The translations under genes were made by a program, and so were the position numbers. The notes under the pieces were generated by a model, which was not told the origin of the DNA, ran no database searches, and was given only the letters and a program-made list of their open reading frames with translations. From Peribacter sp043814035 (GTDB lineage Bacteria > Patescibacteriota > Gracilibacteria > Peribacterales > Peribacteraceae), in NCBI GenBank assembly GCA_043814035.1, contig JBDRKJ010000003.1:1-64000 (forward strand): a stretch of 64,000 bases of DNA. Direction: 5' to 3'. Positions 46,995-55,255 of the stretch are shown in pieces (the stretch's first letter is position 1; every line of letters begins with the position of its first letter).

Positions 46995-48074
46995 TTACCG
47001 CCGCACCCAGTTTCCGTTGCCCGCCTGCTTCACGGCACCACCCAGCTCCATCATGGTGAGAGCGGAGGCGATGTGCGATGCTGTGAGACCTGAGCGCTCC
47101 ACAAGAATATCCACCGTCTGGGGCATGGCTGTGAGCACTTTGAGGAGTGCTGCCTCGGCAGCATCGCGCGGATTATACGATGACCGTACCGCTTCGAGAG
47201 CGATCACGCCCAACTCCGAAAGAACATCGGCCGCAGAGCTCACCAATTTGGCGTGACCTCTGCTCAGAATCTTATGACATCCGATGAAATTGGGATCGAA
47301 AATTTGGCCGGGTACGGCGAAGACCTCGCGGCCGTAATCCAGTGCCAGATCGGCCGTGATGAGCGCTCCGCTGCCATCACCCGCCTCTAAAACGACCGTG
47401 CCGAGCGAGAGCCCGGCAATAATGCGATTACGCGCCGGGAATGTAAATTTTCCGGGTTTCGCATCGAGAGGAAATTCCGAGAGAATAAGCCCTCCACCCG
47501 AAACGATCTCTTCGGCCAGCCGGGCATTTTCAGTCGGATAGATTTTCCCCAATCCATGACCCAGAACAGCGACTGTCCTGCCGCCTGCGGATAGTGTTTC
47601 TCGCGCGACGGTGGCATCGATACCCAACGCAAGGCCACTCACCGTCACCATGCCGGCACGTACGAATTCCGGCACAAAGCTCTCGGTGACGCGTCTGCCA
47701 TAGTCACTCATCTCGCGCGTGCCCACGAGTGCGAGGCAGGGCTGCTCAAGAATTGCCAGATCACCCCGCCAGTAGAGGAAAACCGGAGCATCGGGAACCT
47801 CTCGTAACTGCTGGGGAAATTCGGGATCATCGATGGTGACGAAAGAGAGCTCCCGCTTTTTGAGCTCCTGCTCGTACGATTGCGGATCGAACTCCTCGAG
47901 ACGATTGAGTGTTGCATAGACTGTATCATTTCGGCATCCGAGCTCCTTGAGGAGGGGTTCGTTGATCTGTTCAAGTGCTTTCGTAAGATCGCCGTAAACG
48001 CGCAGGAGCGCTTCCAGGCGCTTTGCATTGAGAATATTGAGCCAGGACCAAGTGAGGGCGGTAGAGCGATCCAT
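46995..48074 (-). CDS. dprA: DNA processing protein DprA
   Basis: DprA loads RecA on incoming single-stranded DNA during natural transformation. The 359-residue protein has an N-terminal HhH/SAM-like region, then the Rossmann-like core: LALVGTREMSDYGRR, SGLALGIDATVARETL, TVAVLGHGLGKIYP, FPARNRIIAGLS and VVLEAGDGSGALITAD. A C-terminal winged helix follows (TVDILVERSGLTASHIASAL). MDRSTALTWSW is the likely start, with other Met codons a few residues upstream. With PilT and a pilin in the window, DNA uptake is plausible. Confidence 0.95.
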   Translation of the reverse strand: MDRSTALTWSWLNILNAKRLEALLRVYGDLTKALEQINEPLLKELGCRNDTVYATLNRLEEFDPQSYEQELKKRELSFVTIDDPEFPQQLREVPDAPVFLYWRGDLAILEQPCLALVGTREMSDYGRRVTESFVPEFVRAGMVTVSGLALGIDATVARETLSAGGRTVAVLGHGLGKIYPTENARLAEEIVSGGGLILSEFPLDAKPGKFTFPARNRIIAGLSLGTVVLEAGDGSGALITADLALDYGREVFAVPGQIFDPNFIGCHKILSRGHAKLVSSAADVLSELGVIALEAVRSSYNPRDAAEAALLKVLTAMPQTVDILVERSGLTASHIASALTMMELGGAVKQAGNGNWVRR

Positions 48075-48172
48075 AGAGCGGTCAAGCATACACAAGAGCT
48101 CCTTTAAGGAGAAGGATGGAGCTCTCTTATTGGAGCAGGTGAGGAAAAATCTTGAAGGTTAGGACTATCTGC

Positions 48173-48266
48173 CCGGCTTCGTCTGCGGACTACGCCGAGG
48201 CATCCGGCCTGATATTTTGAAAGATACGGCGAAATCTCGGCGTAGCCCCCGCAGGGGCGAAGCCGG
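48173..48266. repeat. Long imperfect inverted repeat beside tRNA-Thr
   Basis: CCGGCTTCG (48173-48181) pairs with CGAAGCCGG (48258-48266), and CTACGCCGAG (48190-48199) pairs with CTCGGCGTAG (48236-48245), giving a long interrupted hairpin. It lies 1 bp before the encoded CCA end of tRNA-Thr. Its type resembles palindromic intergenic repeats of CPR genomes. Confidence 0.7.
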
Positions 48267-48270
48267 ATGG

Positions 48271-48343
48271 AGCCGCCCATGGGATTCGAACCCACGACCC
48301 TCGGTTTACGATACCGATGCTCTACCAACTGAGCTAGGGCGGC
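48271..48343 (-). tRNA. tRNA-Thr (anticodon CGT)
   Basis: The minus strand folds as a standard tRNA: acceptor GCCGCCC/GGGCGGC, D-arm with AGCTCAGTTGGTAGAGC, anticodon stem TCGGT/ACCGA with loop ATCGTAA (anticodon CGT, reading ACG) and T-arm with GGTTCGAATCC. The CCA end is encoded at 48268-48270. Confidence 0.97.
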
Positions 48344-48351
48344 GTGGCCTT

Positions 48352-48380
48352 ACTATAGGGTTGTAGGACACAAGATCCAA
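48352..48380 (-). promoter_or_regulatory. Promoter of tRNA-Thr
   Basis: On the minus strand TTGGAT (48375-48380) and TATAGT (48352-48357) are 17 bp apart, and the -10 ends 8 bp before the mature tRNA, so transcription would start almost at the tRNA 5' end. Confidence 0.55.
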
Positions 48381-48457
48381 GAAAAGCGCCCTCCCCTTTT
48401 CGAGCATAGAATGTCTGGTTTTCTTCACTTTGTACGTCTTCTCCTGGAGGGCAATCT

Positions 48458-48467
48458 TTGCTATAAT
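48458..48467 (+). promoter_or_regulatory. Extended -10 promoter for the 48491 gene
   Basis: TTTGCTATAAT contains a perfect TATAAT (48462-48467) preceded by the TGn extension. No good -35 is seen, which is usual for extended -10 promoters. The leader to the ATG would be about 16 bases and has no Shine-Dalgarno. Confidence 0.5.
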
Positions 48468-48490
48468 GATGAGATTTCTCACAAACACAC

Positions 48491-48847
48491 ATGACTCTCG
48501 ACGCCTGCATCGCTCATGCGATCCATTCGGACCTCGACATCATCGAAGCCCTACCCGAAGTGCAGGAGCTCGCTGTAGAAGAGTTAGAACCCTACATTGA
48601 ACGCTATGTCGTAGAAGTGCAGAATTCGCTGAGAGAAGTGATTCAGGAGCATGGAGATCCCTACCTGCGCTGCAAGGATGCCGCGGGCCTGTGCGCCACC
48701 TGCCTTGAGGCCGGAGTGATGCTCCCGCCGGCGATGCTCCTCAAAATGTGTCAGACCATCATGCAACTCATGAGTCTCGATGCCCGCTTCATTCTGGATA
48801 CGGAAGACGGCAAGAGCCTGTACTACGTCAAGCTGGGAGTCGCGTGA
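48491..48847 (+). CDS. Hypothetical helical protein
   Basis: The 118-residue acidic, mostly helical protein has DIIEALPEVQELAVEELEPY and a small cysteine cluster (LRCKDAAGLCATCLEAG) that could bind a metal but is not a recognisable finger. No family is recognised. It is preceded by an extended -10 promoter and stands alone between tRNA-Thr and the ribosomal operon, facing the end of rpsI. Confidence 0.6.
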   Translation: MTLDACIAHAIHSDLDIIEALPEVQELAVEELEPYIERYVVEVQNSLREVIQEHGDPYLRCKDAAGLCATCLEAGVMLPPAMLLKMCQTIMQLMSLDARFILDTEDGKSLYYVKLGVA

Positions 48848-48850
48848 TCA

Positions 48851-48976
48851 AGCTGGTAGCTGTGAGCTGGTAGCTTGTAGATTTCTTTTCGTGTGCCGAT
48901 ACAGTGAAAAGACCGCATCACACGTAAAACTCTCTCATCAAGTCTCCTAAAAGCTAACAGCTACAAGCTAACAGCT
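48851..48976. repeat. AGCT-rich inverted repeat between convergent genes
   Basis: The 30-bp arms at 48851-48880 and 48947-48976 are built from AGCTGKTAGCT-type words and match in inverted orientation at about 24 of 30 positions. The element fills the gap between the 48491 gene and rpsI and could act as a bidirectional transcription barrier. No T-tract adjoins it. Confidence 0.65.
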
Positions 48977-48979
48977 CGT

Positions 48980-49390
48980 CTATCGTTTCTGCCATTGAGG
49001 AGCTCTGCGGGCTCTCTTTAAGCCCGGCTTCTTGCGCTCTTTGATGCGAGCGTCGCGACGCAGAAATCCGGCGCGCTTGAGATCTGATCGCAATTCAGGA
49101 CTGAGGAGAAGCAGGGCCCGGCTCAAGCCGTGCCGTACGGCATCCGACTGCGCGGCCTTGCCTCCGCCACCCGTGATCACCTCGACATCAACGCGTCCTT
49201 TCAAATTCGCGAGCTTTACCGGAGAGAGGGCATTCTCGACGAGGAATGTCGTGCAAAAGTACTCCTTGATCTTCATGCCGTTCACCACGGCATCACCGGA
49301 TCCCCCCTCGTAGAGCTTCACGCGGGCAATGGCCGTCTTGCGCTTGCCGAGGCCACTGAAGTACTGCCGTTTTTTATCAGAGGGCGGCAT
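48980..49390 (-). CDS. rpsI: 30S ribosomal protein S9
   Basis: The 136-residue protein has YFSGLGKRKTAIARVKLYEG, VEVITGGGGKAAQSDAVRHGLSRAL-type core (GGGGKAAQSDAVRHGLSRAL) and the basic tail ARIKERKKPGLKRARR that reaches the P-site tRNA. It is the last gene of the ribosomal run, 3 bp after rplM, the usual rplM-rpsI pair. Confidence 0.97.
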   Translation of the reverse strand: MPPSDKKRQYFSGLGKRKTAIARVKLYEGGSGDAVVNGMKIKEYFCTTFLVENALSPVKLANLKGRVDVEVITGGGGKAAQSDAVRHGLSRALLLLSPELRSDLKRAGFLRRDARIKERKKPGLKRARRAPQWQKR

Positions 49391-49393
49391 AGA

Positions 49394-49819
49394 TTAGCGA
49401 AGGGAAGTGGAAACGGGCTTCTGCGCCTCGAAGGGATGAGTCGCACCGGCAAAGACGTGTAGGCGCTTGAGTATCTTGGGACGCAGCCGATTATTGGGCA
49501 GCATGGTGCGAATCGATCGTTCGATAAGCTTTGCGGGCGCCTCTTCGAACATCTTCTTGAGTGGGATCGCACGCAGATGACCCAAATACCCCGAGTGTGA
49601 ATAGTACGTCTTGCGGCGGAACTTGGCAGGTGTGAACGTGAGCTTCTCGGCATTGATGATGACGATGTGATCACCGCAAACCTGATGTGGCGAGAAAGAA
49701 ACCTTGTTCTTACCACGCAGCAACAGTGCCACGCGCGAAGACATACGTCCAAGCACTTGTCCTTCGGCATCGACGAGGAGCCAGCGGGGAGCCTGTGGCT
49801 TGATTGTGGAGGTCTTCAC
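49394..49819 (-). CDS. rplM: 50S ribosomal protein L13
   Basis: The 141-residue protein has WLLVDAEGQVLGRMSSRVA, HIVIINAEKLTFT, YYSHSGYLG and TMLPNNRLRPKILKRLHVFAG, all L13 hallmarks. The start is GTG (49819), overlapping the rplQ stop as GTGA, so L17 and L13 are translationally coupled. Confidence 0.97.
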   Translation of the reverse strand: MKTSTIKPQAPRWLLVDAEGQVLGRMSSRVALLLRGKNKVSFSPHQVCGDHIVIINAEKLTFTPAKFRRKTYYSHSGYLGHLRAIPLKKMFEEAPAKLIERSIRTMLPNNRLRPKILKRLHVFAGATHPFEAQKPVSTSLR

Positions 49820-50250
49820 TTCTTTGTGGAGGAACGGGGCTTCTTTGGTTCGGCAGTCTTCTTGGCAGGCTTGGGTTCGACGATGACCTGTTCCCCCTCG
49901 ACGAGCATCAGATCTACGAGAGACGCACCATCACCCACACGCGCTCCAACGGGCACCATACGCGTCATGCCGGATGAGATGGAAGCGAAGCGCTTCACAT
50001 ATACCTCCATGATCTTGCGGCTCGCGTTCTTATCGGTCACCACCCGATTGATAGAGCGGATAGCATTGTGCGGTGCAGCGGACTTGGCTGTGGTAATCAG
50101 GCGATCAACCATGGGCGCCACGACCTGCGCACGCCGCTTCGTCGTACGCACCTGTTCGTACAAGAGCAGAGATGTGACCAGATTGCGCTTGAACATGCGC
50201 TCGTGGGCGGGCTTGATTCCGAGCCGGTGGCGAGAGTTGCGATGACGCAT
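49816..50250 (-). CDS. rplQ: 50S ribosomal protein L17
   Basis: The 144-residue protein begins MRHRNSRHRLGIKPAHERMF and has LLLYEQVRTTKRRAQVVAP, conserved in L17. The C-terminus carries a Lys/Pro-rich extension (EPKPAKKTAEPKKPRSSTKK) beyond the usual ~120 residues. It follows rpoA as in the standard alpha operon. Confidence 0.97.
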   Translation of the reverse strand: MRHRNSRHRLGIKPAHERMFKRNLVTSLLLYEQVRTTKRRAQVVAPMVDRLITTAKSAAPHNAIRSINRVVTDKNASRKIMEVYVKRFASISSGMTRMVPVGARVGDGASLVDLMLVEGEQVIVEPKPAKKTAEPKKPRSSTKK

Positions 50251-50283
50251 GAAAAGGAGAACGCAGGGTAGAGGAAAAGTTGC

Positions 50284-51279
50284 TTAACTGTCCAAGGATT
50301 CGTCGGCAAGTTTGAGGCCACGCTCCGCGAGAGTCTGCTTTACCTCATCGAGTGCTTTGGCACCAAAACCGCGGAAATTACTGAGTGCGGCCTCGGTACA
50401 CTTGGTGAGCTGCTCGATCGACCCCACACCCGCATTAATGAGAGCATTGAGTGTACGGGGCGAGAAATTGAGGATTTCGATGGGGGTGTAGCTCTCTTTC
50501 GCGCTCGTATCCACGCCGGCCTCGCCGACTTGCGGACCCGCACGTGAGAAATCGGCAATGAACTCTGGCTCGACCACCTTCTCGTTGCTGCCGAAATACT
50601 CGAAATAGCTCGTGAGAAGTTGAGAGGCAAATTGCACCGCCTCCTCCGCAGAAAGTGATCCATTGGTCTGCACATCGAGAATGAGTTTCTCAAGATCCGT
50701 GCGTTGACCCACACGAGCCGTCTCGACGCTGAATCGCACCTTCTCAACCGGGCTGAAGACCGCATCGATATGAATGAGCCCTGGCTCGTTCTGCTTCTTG
50801 TTGCGCTCAGAAGCCGGCGCGTAGCCCACGCCCTTGCCCACCGTGATCTGCAGATCGATGGCACCACCCTTTTCGATTGTGAGAATGGGCAGGTCTTTGT
50901 TGAGAATCTCAATATCAGACGACGCCTTCAGATCTTCGGCTGTCACTACTTTCGGGCCCTTGGCCTGCAGAGTGATGACTTCGAGATCCTTGTTGTGCTT
51001 ACGCATCTTCAGACGCTTGAGATTGAGTCCAATATCCACCACGTTCTCTTGCACGCCTTTGACTGTGGAGTACTCGTGCTGGGCACCCTGCACACGTATC
51101 GAGAGCACTGCAGCTCCGGGTAGGCTCGAGAGGAGCGCGCGCCGGATGGCGTTACCTAAAGTCATCCCGTACCCCGGTGGGAGCGGCCCGATGACGAATA
51201 CAGCGTGAGTAGAGTCTCCTTTCGTCATGGGCGTGACGCTAAAGGTGGGGAGACCAATCTCTTCCTGGATGATGTGCAT
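50284..51279 (-). CDS. rpoA: RNA polymerase alpha subunit
   Basis: The 331-residue protein has the assembly domain (GYGMTLGNAIRRALLSSLPG near residue 36) and the C-terminal DNA-binding domain with SPRTLNALINAGVGSIEQL and FRGFGAKALDEVKQTLAERG. Both domains are complete. Its place after rpsD and before rplQ is canonical. The leader is pyrimidine-rich with no Shine-Dalgarno. Confidence 0.98.
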   Translation of the reverse strand: MHIIQEEIGLPTFSVTPMTKGDSTHAVFVIGPLPPGYGMTLGNAIRRALLSSLPGAAVLSIRVQGAQHEYSTVKGVQENVVDIGLNLKRLKMRKHNKDLEVITLQAKGPKVVTAEDLKASSDIEILNKDLPILTIEKGGAIDLQITVGKGVGYAPASERNKKQNEPGLIHIDAVFSPVEKVRFSVETARVGQRTDLEKLILDVQTNGSLSAEEAVQFASQLLTSYFEYFGSNEKVVEPEFIADFSRAGPQVGEAGVDTSAKESYTPIEILNFSPRTLNALINAGVGSIEQLTKCTEAALSNFRGFGAKALDEVKQTLAERGLKLADESLDS

Positions 51280-51353
51280 AGGACGGGAAGGAAGGAAGTG
51301 GGTGCCCGTACTCCTGCTTCAAGCAAAAGTACGGAAAAAGGAATGGGACAGGT

Positions 51354-51971
51354 TTACGTACGAGAGTAGAACTCCACCACCTGACGAACGTCGATAGCCT
51401 GTTCGGCATCATCGGGCTGTGGAAGAGAGAGGATTTCAACGCTCACGGCGCTACTGTCGACCTTGAGCCACTTGGGCGGCATGTACTTTTCGTGGGCATC
51501 GAGGATCGGTGCGTAGACAGGAGAGCGCTTGTTGCGTTCACGAAGCGTAAGAACCTCACCTGGACACACGCGATACGATGGAATCGTCACACGTACGCCA
51601 TCCACCTGAAAGTGCCCATGGCCCACAAACTGTCGTGCCTGCAAACGTGTGAGTGCCAAACCTGCACGGTAGATCACGTTGTCGAGGCGACGCTCGAGAA
51701 GCTGCTTGAACGTCTCGCCCGTCTGCCCTGCTTTCTTCGTAGCCTCGGCGTACAGAATGCGGAACTGGCGCTCCGAGAGACCGTACATGTCGCGGGCTTT
51801 CTGCTTCTCTTTGAGCTGCTTCGCATACTCCGTCGGACGCGTGGGGCGCGTCTTGGGCCCCTTGCCTGGGCCGTAGGGCTTGCGCTGCAGGATTTTGTCG
51901 TACTTGTCCGCTCCGTAGATATTCGCGCCCTGCCGACGGCACCGTTTTGCCTTTGGACCAGTGAACTTCAT
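51354..51971 (-). CDS. rpsD: 30S ribosomal protein S4
   Basis: The 205-residue protein begins MKFTGPKAKRCRRQGANIYG and has LSERQFRILYAEATKKAGQ, the S4 RNA-binding core LERRLDNVIYRAGLALTRLQ and QFVGHGHFQVDGVRVTIPSY. S4 nucleates 30S assembly and often represses this operon. The 74-bp gap to rpoA shows no clear feature. Confidence 0.97.
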   Translation of the reverse strand: MKFTGPKAKRCRRQGANIYGADKYDKILQRKPYGPGKGPKTRPTRPTEYAKQLKEKQKARDMYGLSERQFRILYAEATKKAGQTGETFKQLLERRLDNVIYRAGLALTRLQARQFVGHGHFQVDGVRVTIPSYRVCPGEVLTLRERNKRSPVYAPILDAHEKYMPPKWLKVDSSAVSVEILSLPQPDDAEQAIDVRQVVEFYSRT

Positions 51972-52007
51972 GGAAAGAGTGAGTGAATAATGAAAATCAA
52001 AAAGGAA

Positions 52008-52580
52008 TTACACCCGTCGCCGTCCTGGGGGGCGCACCCCGCCATGGGGGATCGGCGTCGTATCGACGATGGCATCGAGATTGAGCCCTGCACTCTGCAG
52101 GCCACGAATGGACTGCTCACGGCCGGGCCCGAGACCTTTCACCTCCACTATTACGGATTGAATTCCGTAGCCTTGCACCAGCTCAGAGGCCTTCTCAGCT
52201 GCCACCTTGGCAGCGTAGGGTGTCGACTTACGCGCGCCCTTGAAGCCTGCCATTCCTGCGCTGCATCCACCAAGCTTATTCCCCTGCAGATCCGTGAAAG
52301 TCACGATCGTGTTGTTCTCACCAGCATGAATGCAAACACGTGCCTGAGGAACGCTCTTCTTGATCTTCTTGCGACGCAATTTGGGTGTCGCCTTGGCTTC
52401 GGCATCGCCGACTGCAGGGCCCTCGAGCATTTTAGCGAGTGCATCACCCTTCTTCGGGGCAGCATCAGACTTATCCACCGACTTGCCCGGCATAGCCCGC
52501 ATGGCGGCGTCGGGAACTTTGGCGGAGGAGGGAGCCTTGGCAGGAGGAGTAGCCGGTGTCTGAGGAGTGGGATCAGCCAT
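52008..52580 (-). CDS. rpsK: 30S ribosomal protein S11 with long N-terminal extension
   Basis: The S11 core starts near residue 70 (KKSVPQARVCIHAGENNTIV) and has GFKGARKSTPYAA, VKGLGPGREQSIRGLQ and DTTPIPHGGVRPPGRRRV. Before it lies about 70 residues of Ala/Pro/Lys-rich, probably disordered sequence, making 190 residues instead of about 130. A start nearer the core (for example a Met around residue 51) cannot be excluded, but the frame is open throughout and rpsM ends 15 bp upstream of the first ATG. Confidence 0.95.
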   Translation of the reverse strand: MADPTPQTPATPPAKAPSSAKVPDAAMRAMPGKSVDKSDAAPKKGDALAKMLEGPAVGDAEAKATPKLRRKKIKKSVPQARVCIHAGENNTIVTFTDLQGNKLGGCSAGMAGFKGARKSTPYAAKVAAEKASELVQGYGIQSVIVEVKGLGPGREQSIRGLQSAGLNLDAIVDTTPIPHGGVRPPGRRRV

Positions 52581-52595
52581 AGTGAGGTGAATGGT

Positions 52596-52976
52596 TTACG
52601 TCTTCGTGAGGGTAACGCGACCAGAGAGGCCTGTTCTCTTCTTGCCACGCTTCGTGCGCGCATTGCGACGGGAAGACTGGCCACGCACCGGCAGCCTGCG
52701 ACGGTGACGGTAGCCGCGCCACGTACCGATATCCTGCAAGCGCTTGATGTCCATCGATACTTTGCGTGAGAGCTCTCCTTCAACAATCTCGCGCTCCACA
52801 CGTGCACGGATGCGTGCCTGCTCCTCTTCATTGAGAGTGTCAGCCTTCTTCTCAGGAGGAATGTGCAGCTCTTTTAAGATCTTCGCAGCCAACGGCCGAC
52901 CAATACCCTTCACGTGCGTGAGGGCAATGACGATGTGTTTATGGCCGGGGAGAACAACTCCAGAAACGCGAATCAT
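52596..52976 (-). CDS. rpsM: 30S ribosomal protein S13
   Basis: The 126-residue protein begins MIRVSGVVLPGHKHIVIALT and has YVYGIGxxxA-equivalent VKGIGRPLAAKIL, DIGTWRGYRHRRRLPVRGQ and the basic tail RTKRGKKRTGL. It contacts the P-site tRNA and bridges the subunits. Its leader (CCTCCCCTCTC before ATG) is the opposite of a Shine-Dalgarno. Confidence 0.97.
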   Translation of the reverse strand: MIRVSGVVLPGHKHIVIALTHVKGIGRPLAAKILKELHIPPEKKADTLNEEEQARIRARVEREIVEGELSRKVSMDIKRLQDIGTWRGYRHRRRLPVRGQSSRRNARTKRGKKRTGLSGRVTLTKT

Positions 52977-52991
52977 GAGAGGGGAGGAAAA

Positions 52992-53123
52992 TCAACCTTG
53001 GCGTTGTTTGTGCTTCGGGTTTTTGCGGCAGACAATGCGGCGAACCATGTTGCCCTTGCCGCTCCTACGAATAACGAGGCGGCAATCCTTGCAGATGGGC
53101 TTGGCAGAAGCACGAACCTTCAT
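52992..53123 (-). CDS. rpmJ: 50S ribosomal protein L36
   Basis: The 43-residue protein begins MKVRASAKPICKDCRLVIRR and ends CRKNPKHKQRQG, with the CxxC...C...H zinc ligands intact. It is about five residues longer than usual because of the SGKGN insertion in the middle. It sits between infA and rpsM as in the canonical operon. Confidence 0.95.
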   Translation of the reverse strand: MKVRASAKPICKDCRLVIRRSGKGNMVRRIVCRKNPKHKQRQG

Positions 53124-53148
53124 GGGAGAAAAATGAGGAGAGAAAAAT

Positions 53149-53421
53149 TTAGGGAGTAGGCTCTGTCTGAGGACCAGGAGGCGGTCGATTGGCAGAGAAG
53201 CGATAGACGATACGCCCCTTCTTGAGATCATAGGGCGTCATCTCCACTTTCACCTGATCGCCGGGGAGAATGCGAACACGGTGTACTCGCATACGCCCAG
53301 CCAGATGACAGAGGAGTTCGTGGTTCTCTGCTTGATCACTTGTGATTCGAACCCGGAACATTGCATTAGGAAACGTTTCCTCTACAACGCCGATGAGTTC
53401 GATAACATCCTGTTTCGACAC
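53149..53421 (-). CDS. infA: Translation initiation factor IF-1
   Basis: The ~90-residue protein has the S1/OB fold SKQDVIELIGVVEETFPNAM, CHLAGRMRVHRVRILPGDQV and TPYDLKKGRIVYRF. A GTG at 53421 is chosen because it gives the canonical (M)SKQDVIE start; a TTG three codons upstream is the alternative. The Pro-rich tail (RPPPGPQTEPTP) is an extension not found in standard 72-residue IF-1. A promoter candidate lies upstream at 53546-53574. Confidence 0.95.
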   Translation of the reverse strand: MSKQDVIELIGVVEETFPNAMFRVRITSDQAENHELLCHLAGRMRVHRVRILPGDQVKVEMTPYDLKKGRIVYRFSANRPPPGPQTEPTP

Positions 53422-53545
53422 AGATCGCAAGAAAAAACACGAACCAAAGCCGAGGCATCCTACAGAGCGCTTTCTAAGCCAGCAAGCAATTGGCTGGCCT
53501 TTTCCCCAGAAGAAGGAAATTTGTATTGATAAATATTCAAAATAT

Positions 53546-53574
53546 TATATAAAAACATTTTATCCAGCTGTCAG
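53546..53574 (-). promoter_or_regulatory. Internal promoter for infA and downstream ribosomal genes
   Basis: On the minus strand CTGACA (53569-53574), a 17-bp spacer and TATATAAT (from 53551 down) form a good sigma70-type promoter overlapping the end of map. The A+T-rich 129-bp gap to infA would become a leader of about 115 bases. It contains a hairpin GCCAGC/GCTGGC (53478-53498) that could regulate expression. Confidence 0.55.
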
Positions 53575-54312
53575 TACTTCATTCCCCCCTTCCAGCACGA
53601 GAACAGTGTGTTCGTAATGAGCAACCAGAGCATGGTCCTTCACATGAATCGACCATCCGTCCTCTCCTTCTTCAATAGCGTCGCTCCCGGCCGAGATGAT
53701 GGGCTCGATGGCAATGAGTGTCATCGCAGGCAGTACAGAACCGGTTTTCGCCGTCCCGACGTTGGGAATATCAGGATACTGGTGGAGTGTAGTGCCGAGT
53801 CCATGCCCCGTCAGTGCGCGCACGGGGGAAAATCCTCGGGCACGGGCCACGCGCTCCACCGTTGCCGAAATATCACCCACATGCACACCGGCCTTCACGA
53901 TGGCAATCGCCTCTTTAAGCCCCTCCGCAGATGCTTCCATGAGGCTTTGAGCCTGTGGAGAGATGGAGCCTATTGAAACGGTAACGCAGGCATCAGTGTA
54001 GAGCGCGTCAACAATGACGCCGCAGTCAATCGAAATGATATCCCCTGGTTTCAACTCCTGTGCACCGGGAATACCGTGCACGCACACCTCATTCACCGAC
54101 GTGCAGAGAGTTGCCGGAAAACCCTGGTACCCCTTGAAGCCTGGGATCCCCCCGTGATCGCGAATGAAGGTCTCGGCCATGGAATCGAGAAATCCTGTTG
54201 TCACTCCCTCTTTCGCTAGCGCCGCCACATGCTCCAGGCAATCGTGCAGAATCTTGCCCCCCTTTCGCAGAGAGGTGACCTGCTCTTCAGTGAAGATCTG
54301 AAAACGAGGCAT
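53560..54312 (-). CDS. map: Methionine aminopeptidase (type I)
   Basis: The 250-residue enzyme removes N-terminal Met. Metal ligands are visible in SIDCGVIVDALYTDACVT (two Asp), ALTGHGLGTTLHQ (His), IAIEPIIS (Glu) and HYEHTVLV (Glu), and NEVCVHGIP supplies the substrate His. It follows adk, as in standard spc operons. Its stop lies inside the promoter candidate for infA. Confidence 0.96.
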   Translation of the reverse strand: MPRFQIFTEEQVTSLRKGGKILHDCLEHVAALAKEGVTTGFLDSMAETFIRDHGGIPGFKGYQGFPATLCTSVNEVCVHGIPGAQELKPGDIISIDCGVIVDALYTDACVTVSIGSISPQAQSLMEASAEGLKEAIAIVKAGVHVGDISATVERVARARGFSPVRALTGHGLGTTLHQYPDIPNVGTAKTGSVLPAMTLIAIEPIISAGSDAIEEGEDGWSIHVKDHALVAHYEHTVLVLEGGNEVLTAG

Positions 54313-54339
54313 CGGTAGGCATTGTAACTCTCCTGTGCA

Positions 54340-54909
54340 CTACGCCCTATTCCCTAATCCTTGTTTCGTCGCTTCGTACACCTCCTCTACTGTTCCACGA
54401 CCGTCAATCGCCGCCAACTTACCCTGCTCTTTGTACTGCTGAATGACTGGAACGGTTTTCTCGAAGAACGTCTGCATGCGATGCCGGATTGTCTCTTCGT
54501 TGGCATCGTCTGCTCTGCCTTCAATCTTGGCACGGCCAAGGATGCGTTCCACCCCTTCTTCTTCAGTGAGCGTGATCTCAATGCACGTAAATTCCCTGCC
54601 AACCTCAGACATGATCTGATCGAAGGAACGCATCTGGTCGAGATCACGGGGAATGCCATCGAAGAGGATCTTCTGGTCTTTGGGACGGGATTCGATTGCC
54701 TCTTTGACCACCTGCATGATGATTGCGAACGGCACGAGCTTGCCCACATCGATGTAGGACTTCACGGTCGCCCCAAGCTCGGAGCCAAGCGCTGCGATCT
54801 TTCTAAGCTCGCCGCCGGCCTCGAAGAGGTCATAGCCAAACTCCGCGCAGAGCTTCTTGGCCTGCGTGCCTTTGCCACTGCCCTGAATTCCGAAGAGAAC
54901 GAGATCCAT
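54340..54909 (-). CDS. adk: Adenylate kinase
   Basis: The 189-residue protein has the P-loop LFGIQGSGKGTQAKKL at residues 4-19, GIPRDLDQMRSFD and RADDANEETIRHRMQTF. It is the short form without the zinc-binding LID insertion. The start MDLVLFGIQG is 4 bp after the small gene at 54914. It catalyses 2 ADP to ATP + AMP. Confidence 0.95.
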   Translation of the reverse strand: MDLVLFGIQGSGKGTQAKKLCAEFGYDLFEAGGELRKIAALGSELGATVKSYIDVGKLVPFAIIMQVVKEAIESRPKDQKILFDGIPRDLDQMRSFDQIMSEVGREFTCIEITLTEEEGVERILGRAKIEGRADDANEETIRHRMQTFFEKTVPVIQQYKEQGKLAAIDGRGTVEEVYEATKQGLGNRA

Positions 54910-54913
54910 AGAG

Positions 54914-55255
54914 TCAGGATTCTGCGGAAGAACTTCTATGCAAGAGGCGATGCAAAATATCACCGAGGCGTTGGCTAATGGATGATATCGCTGAATAAGT
55001 CGGTGACCGATGCTGAGCCTGAAGTGCGGCAATCTCTGGCCCATTCATTGGATGGAAACGGACATCTGGAAACTCGCTAAGAGGAATGGATAAACCATAG
55101 TCCTCCATCTCTCCATTGCGACCAAATCGAACTTCCACTGCTGCATTAGGAGCAATCTTGAGATAGACGCGATCCCCTCCTGCAAATTTCGCAGAGACAG
55201 GCAATTCTGCGAGAGAGAGATCTGAGGAGCCCCGTGGTCCTTCAATTGTACTCAT
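54914..55255 (-). CDS. Hypothetical protein between secY and adk
   Basis: The 113-residue soluble protein has VSAKFAGGDRVYLKIAPNA and VEVRFGRNGEMEDYGLSIPL, a probable small beta domain, then a Ser/Arg-rich tail. No family is recognised. Its ATG overlaps the secY TGA (ATGA) and adk follows 4 bp later, so it is translated as part of the operon. Standard spc operons have nothing between secY and adk. Confidence 0.7.
   Translation of the reverse strand: MSTIEGPRGSSDLSLAELPVSAKFAGGDRVYLKIAPNAAVEVRFGRNGEMEDYGLSIPLSEFPDVRFHPMNGPEIAALQAQHRSPTYSAISSISQRLGDILHRLLHRSSSAES

Noticed and set aside
48104..48328. Minus-strand 74-codon frame over the tRNA-Thr region
   Set aside because: It is read-through of the tRNA and the palindromic repeat; the VVGSNPMGGS part is the usual false peptide from a tRNA T-arm.
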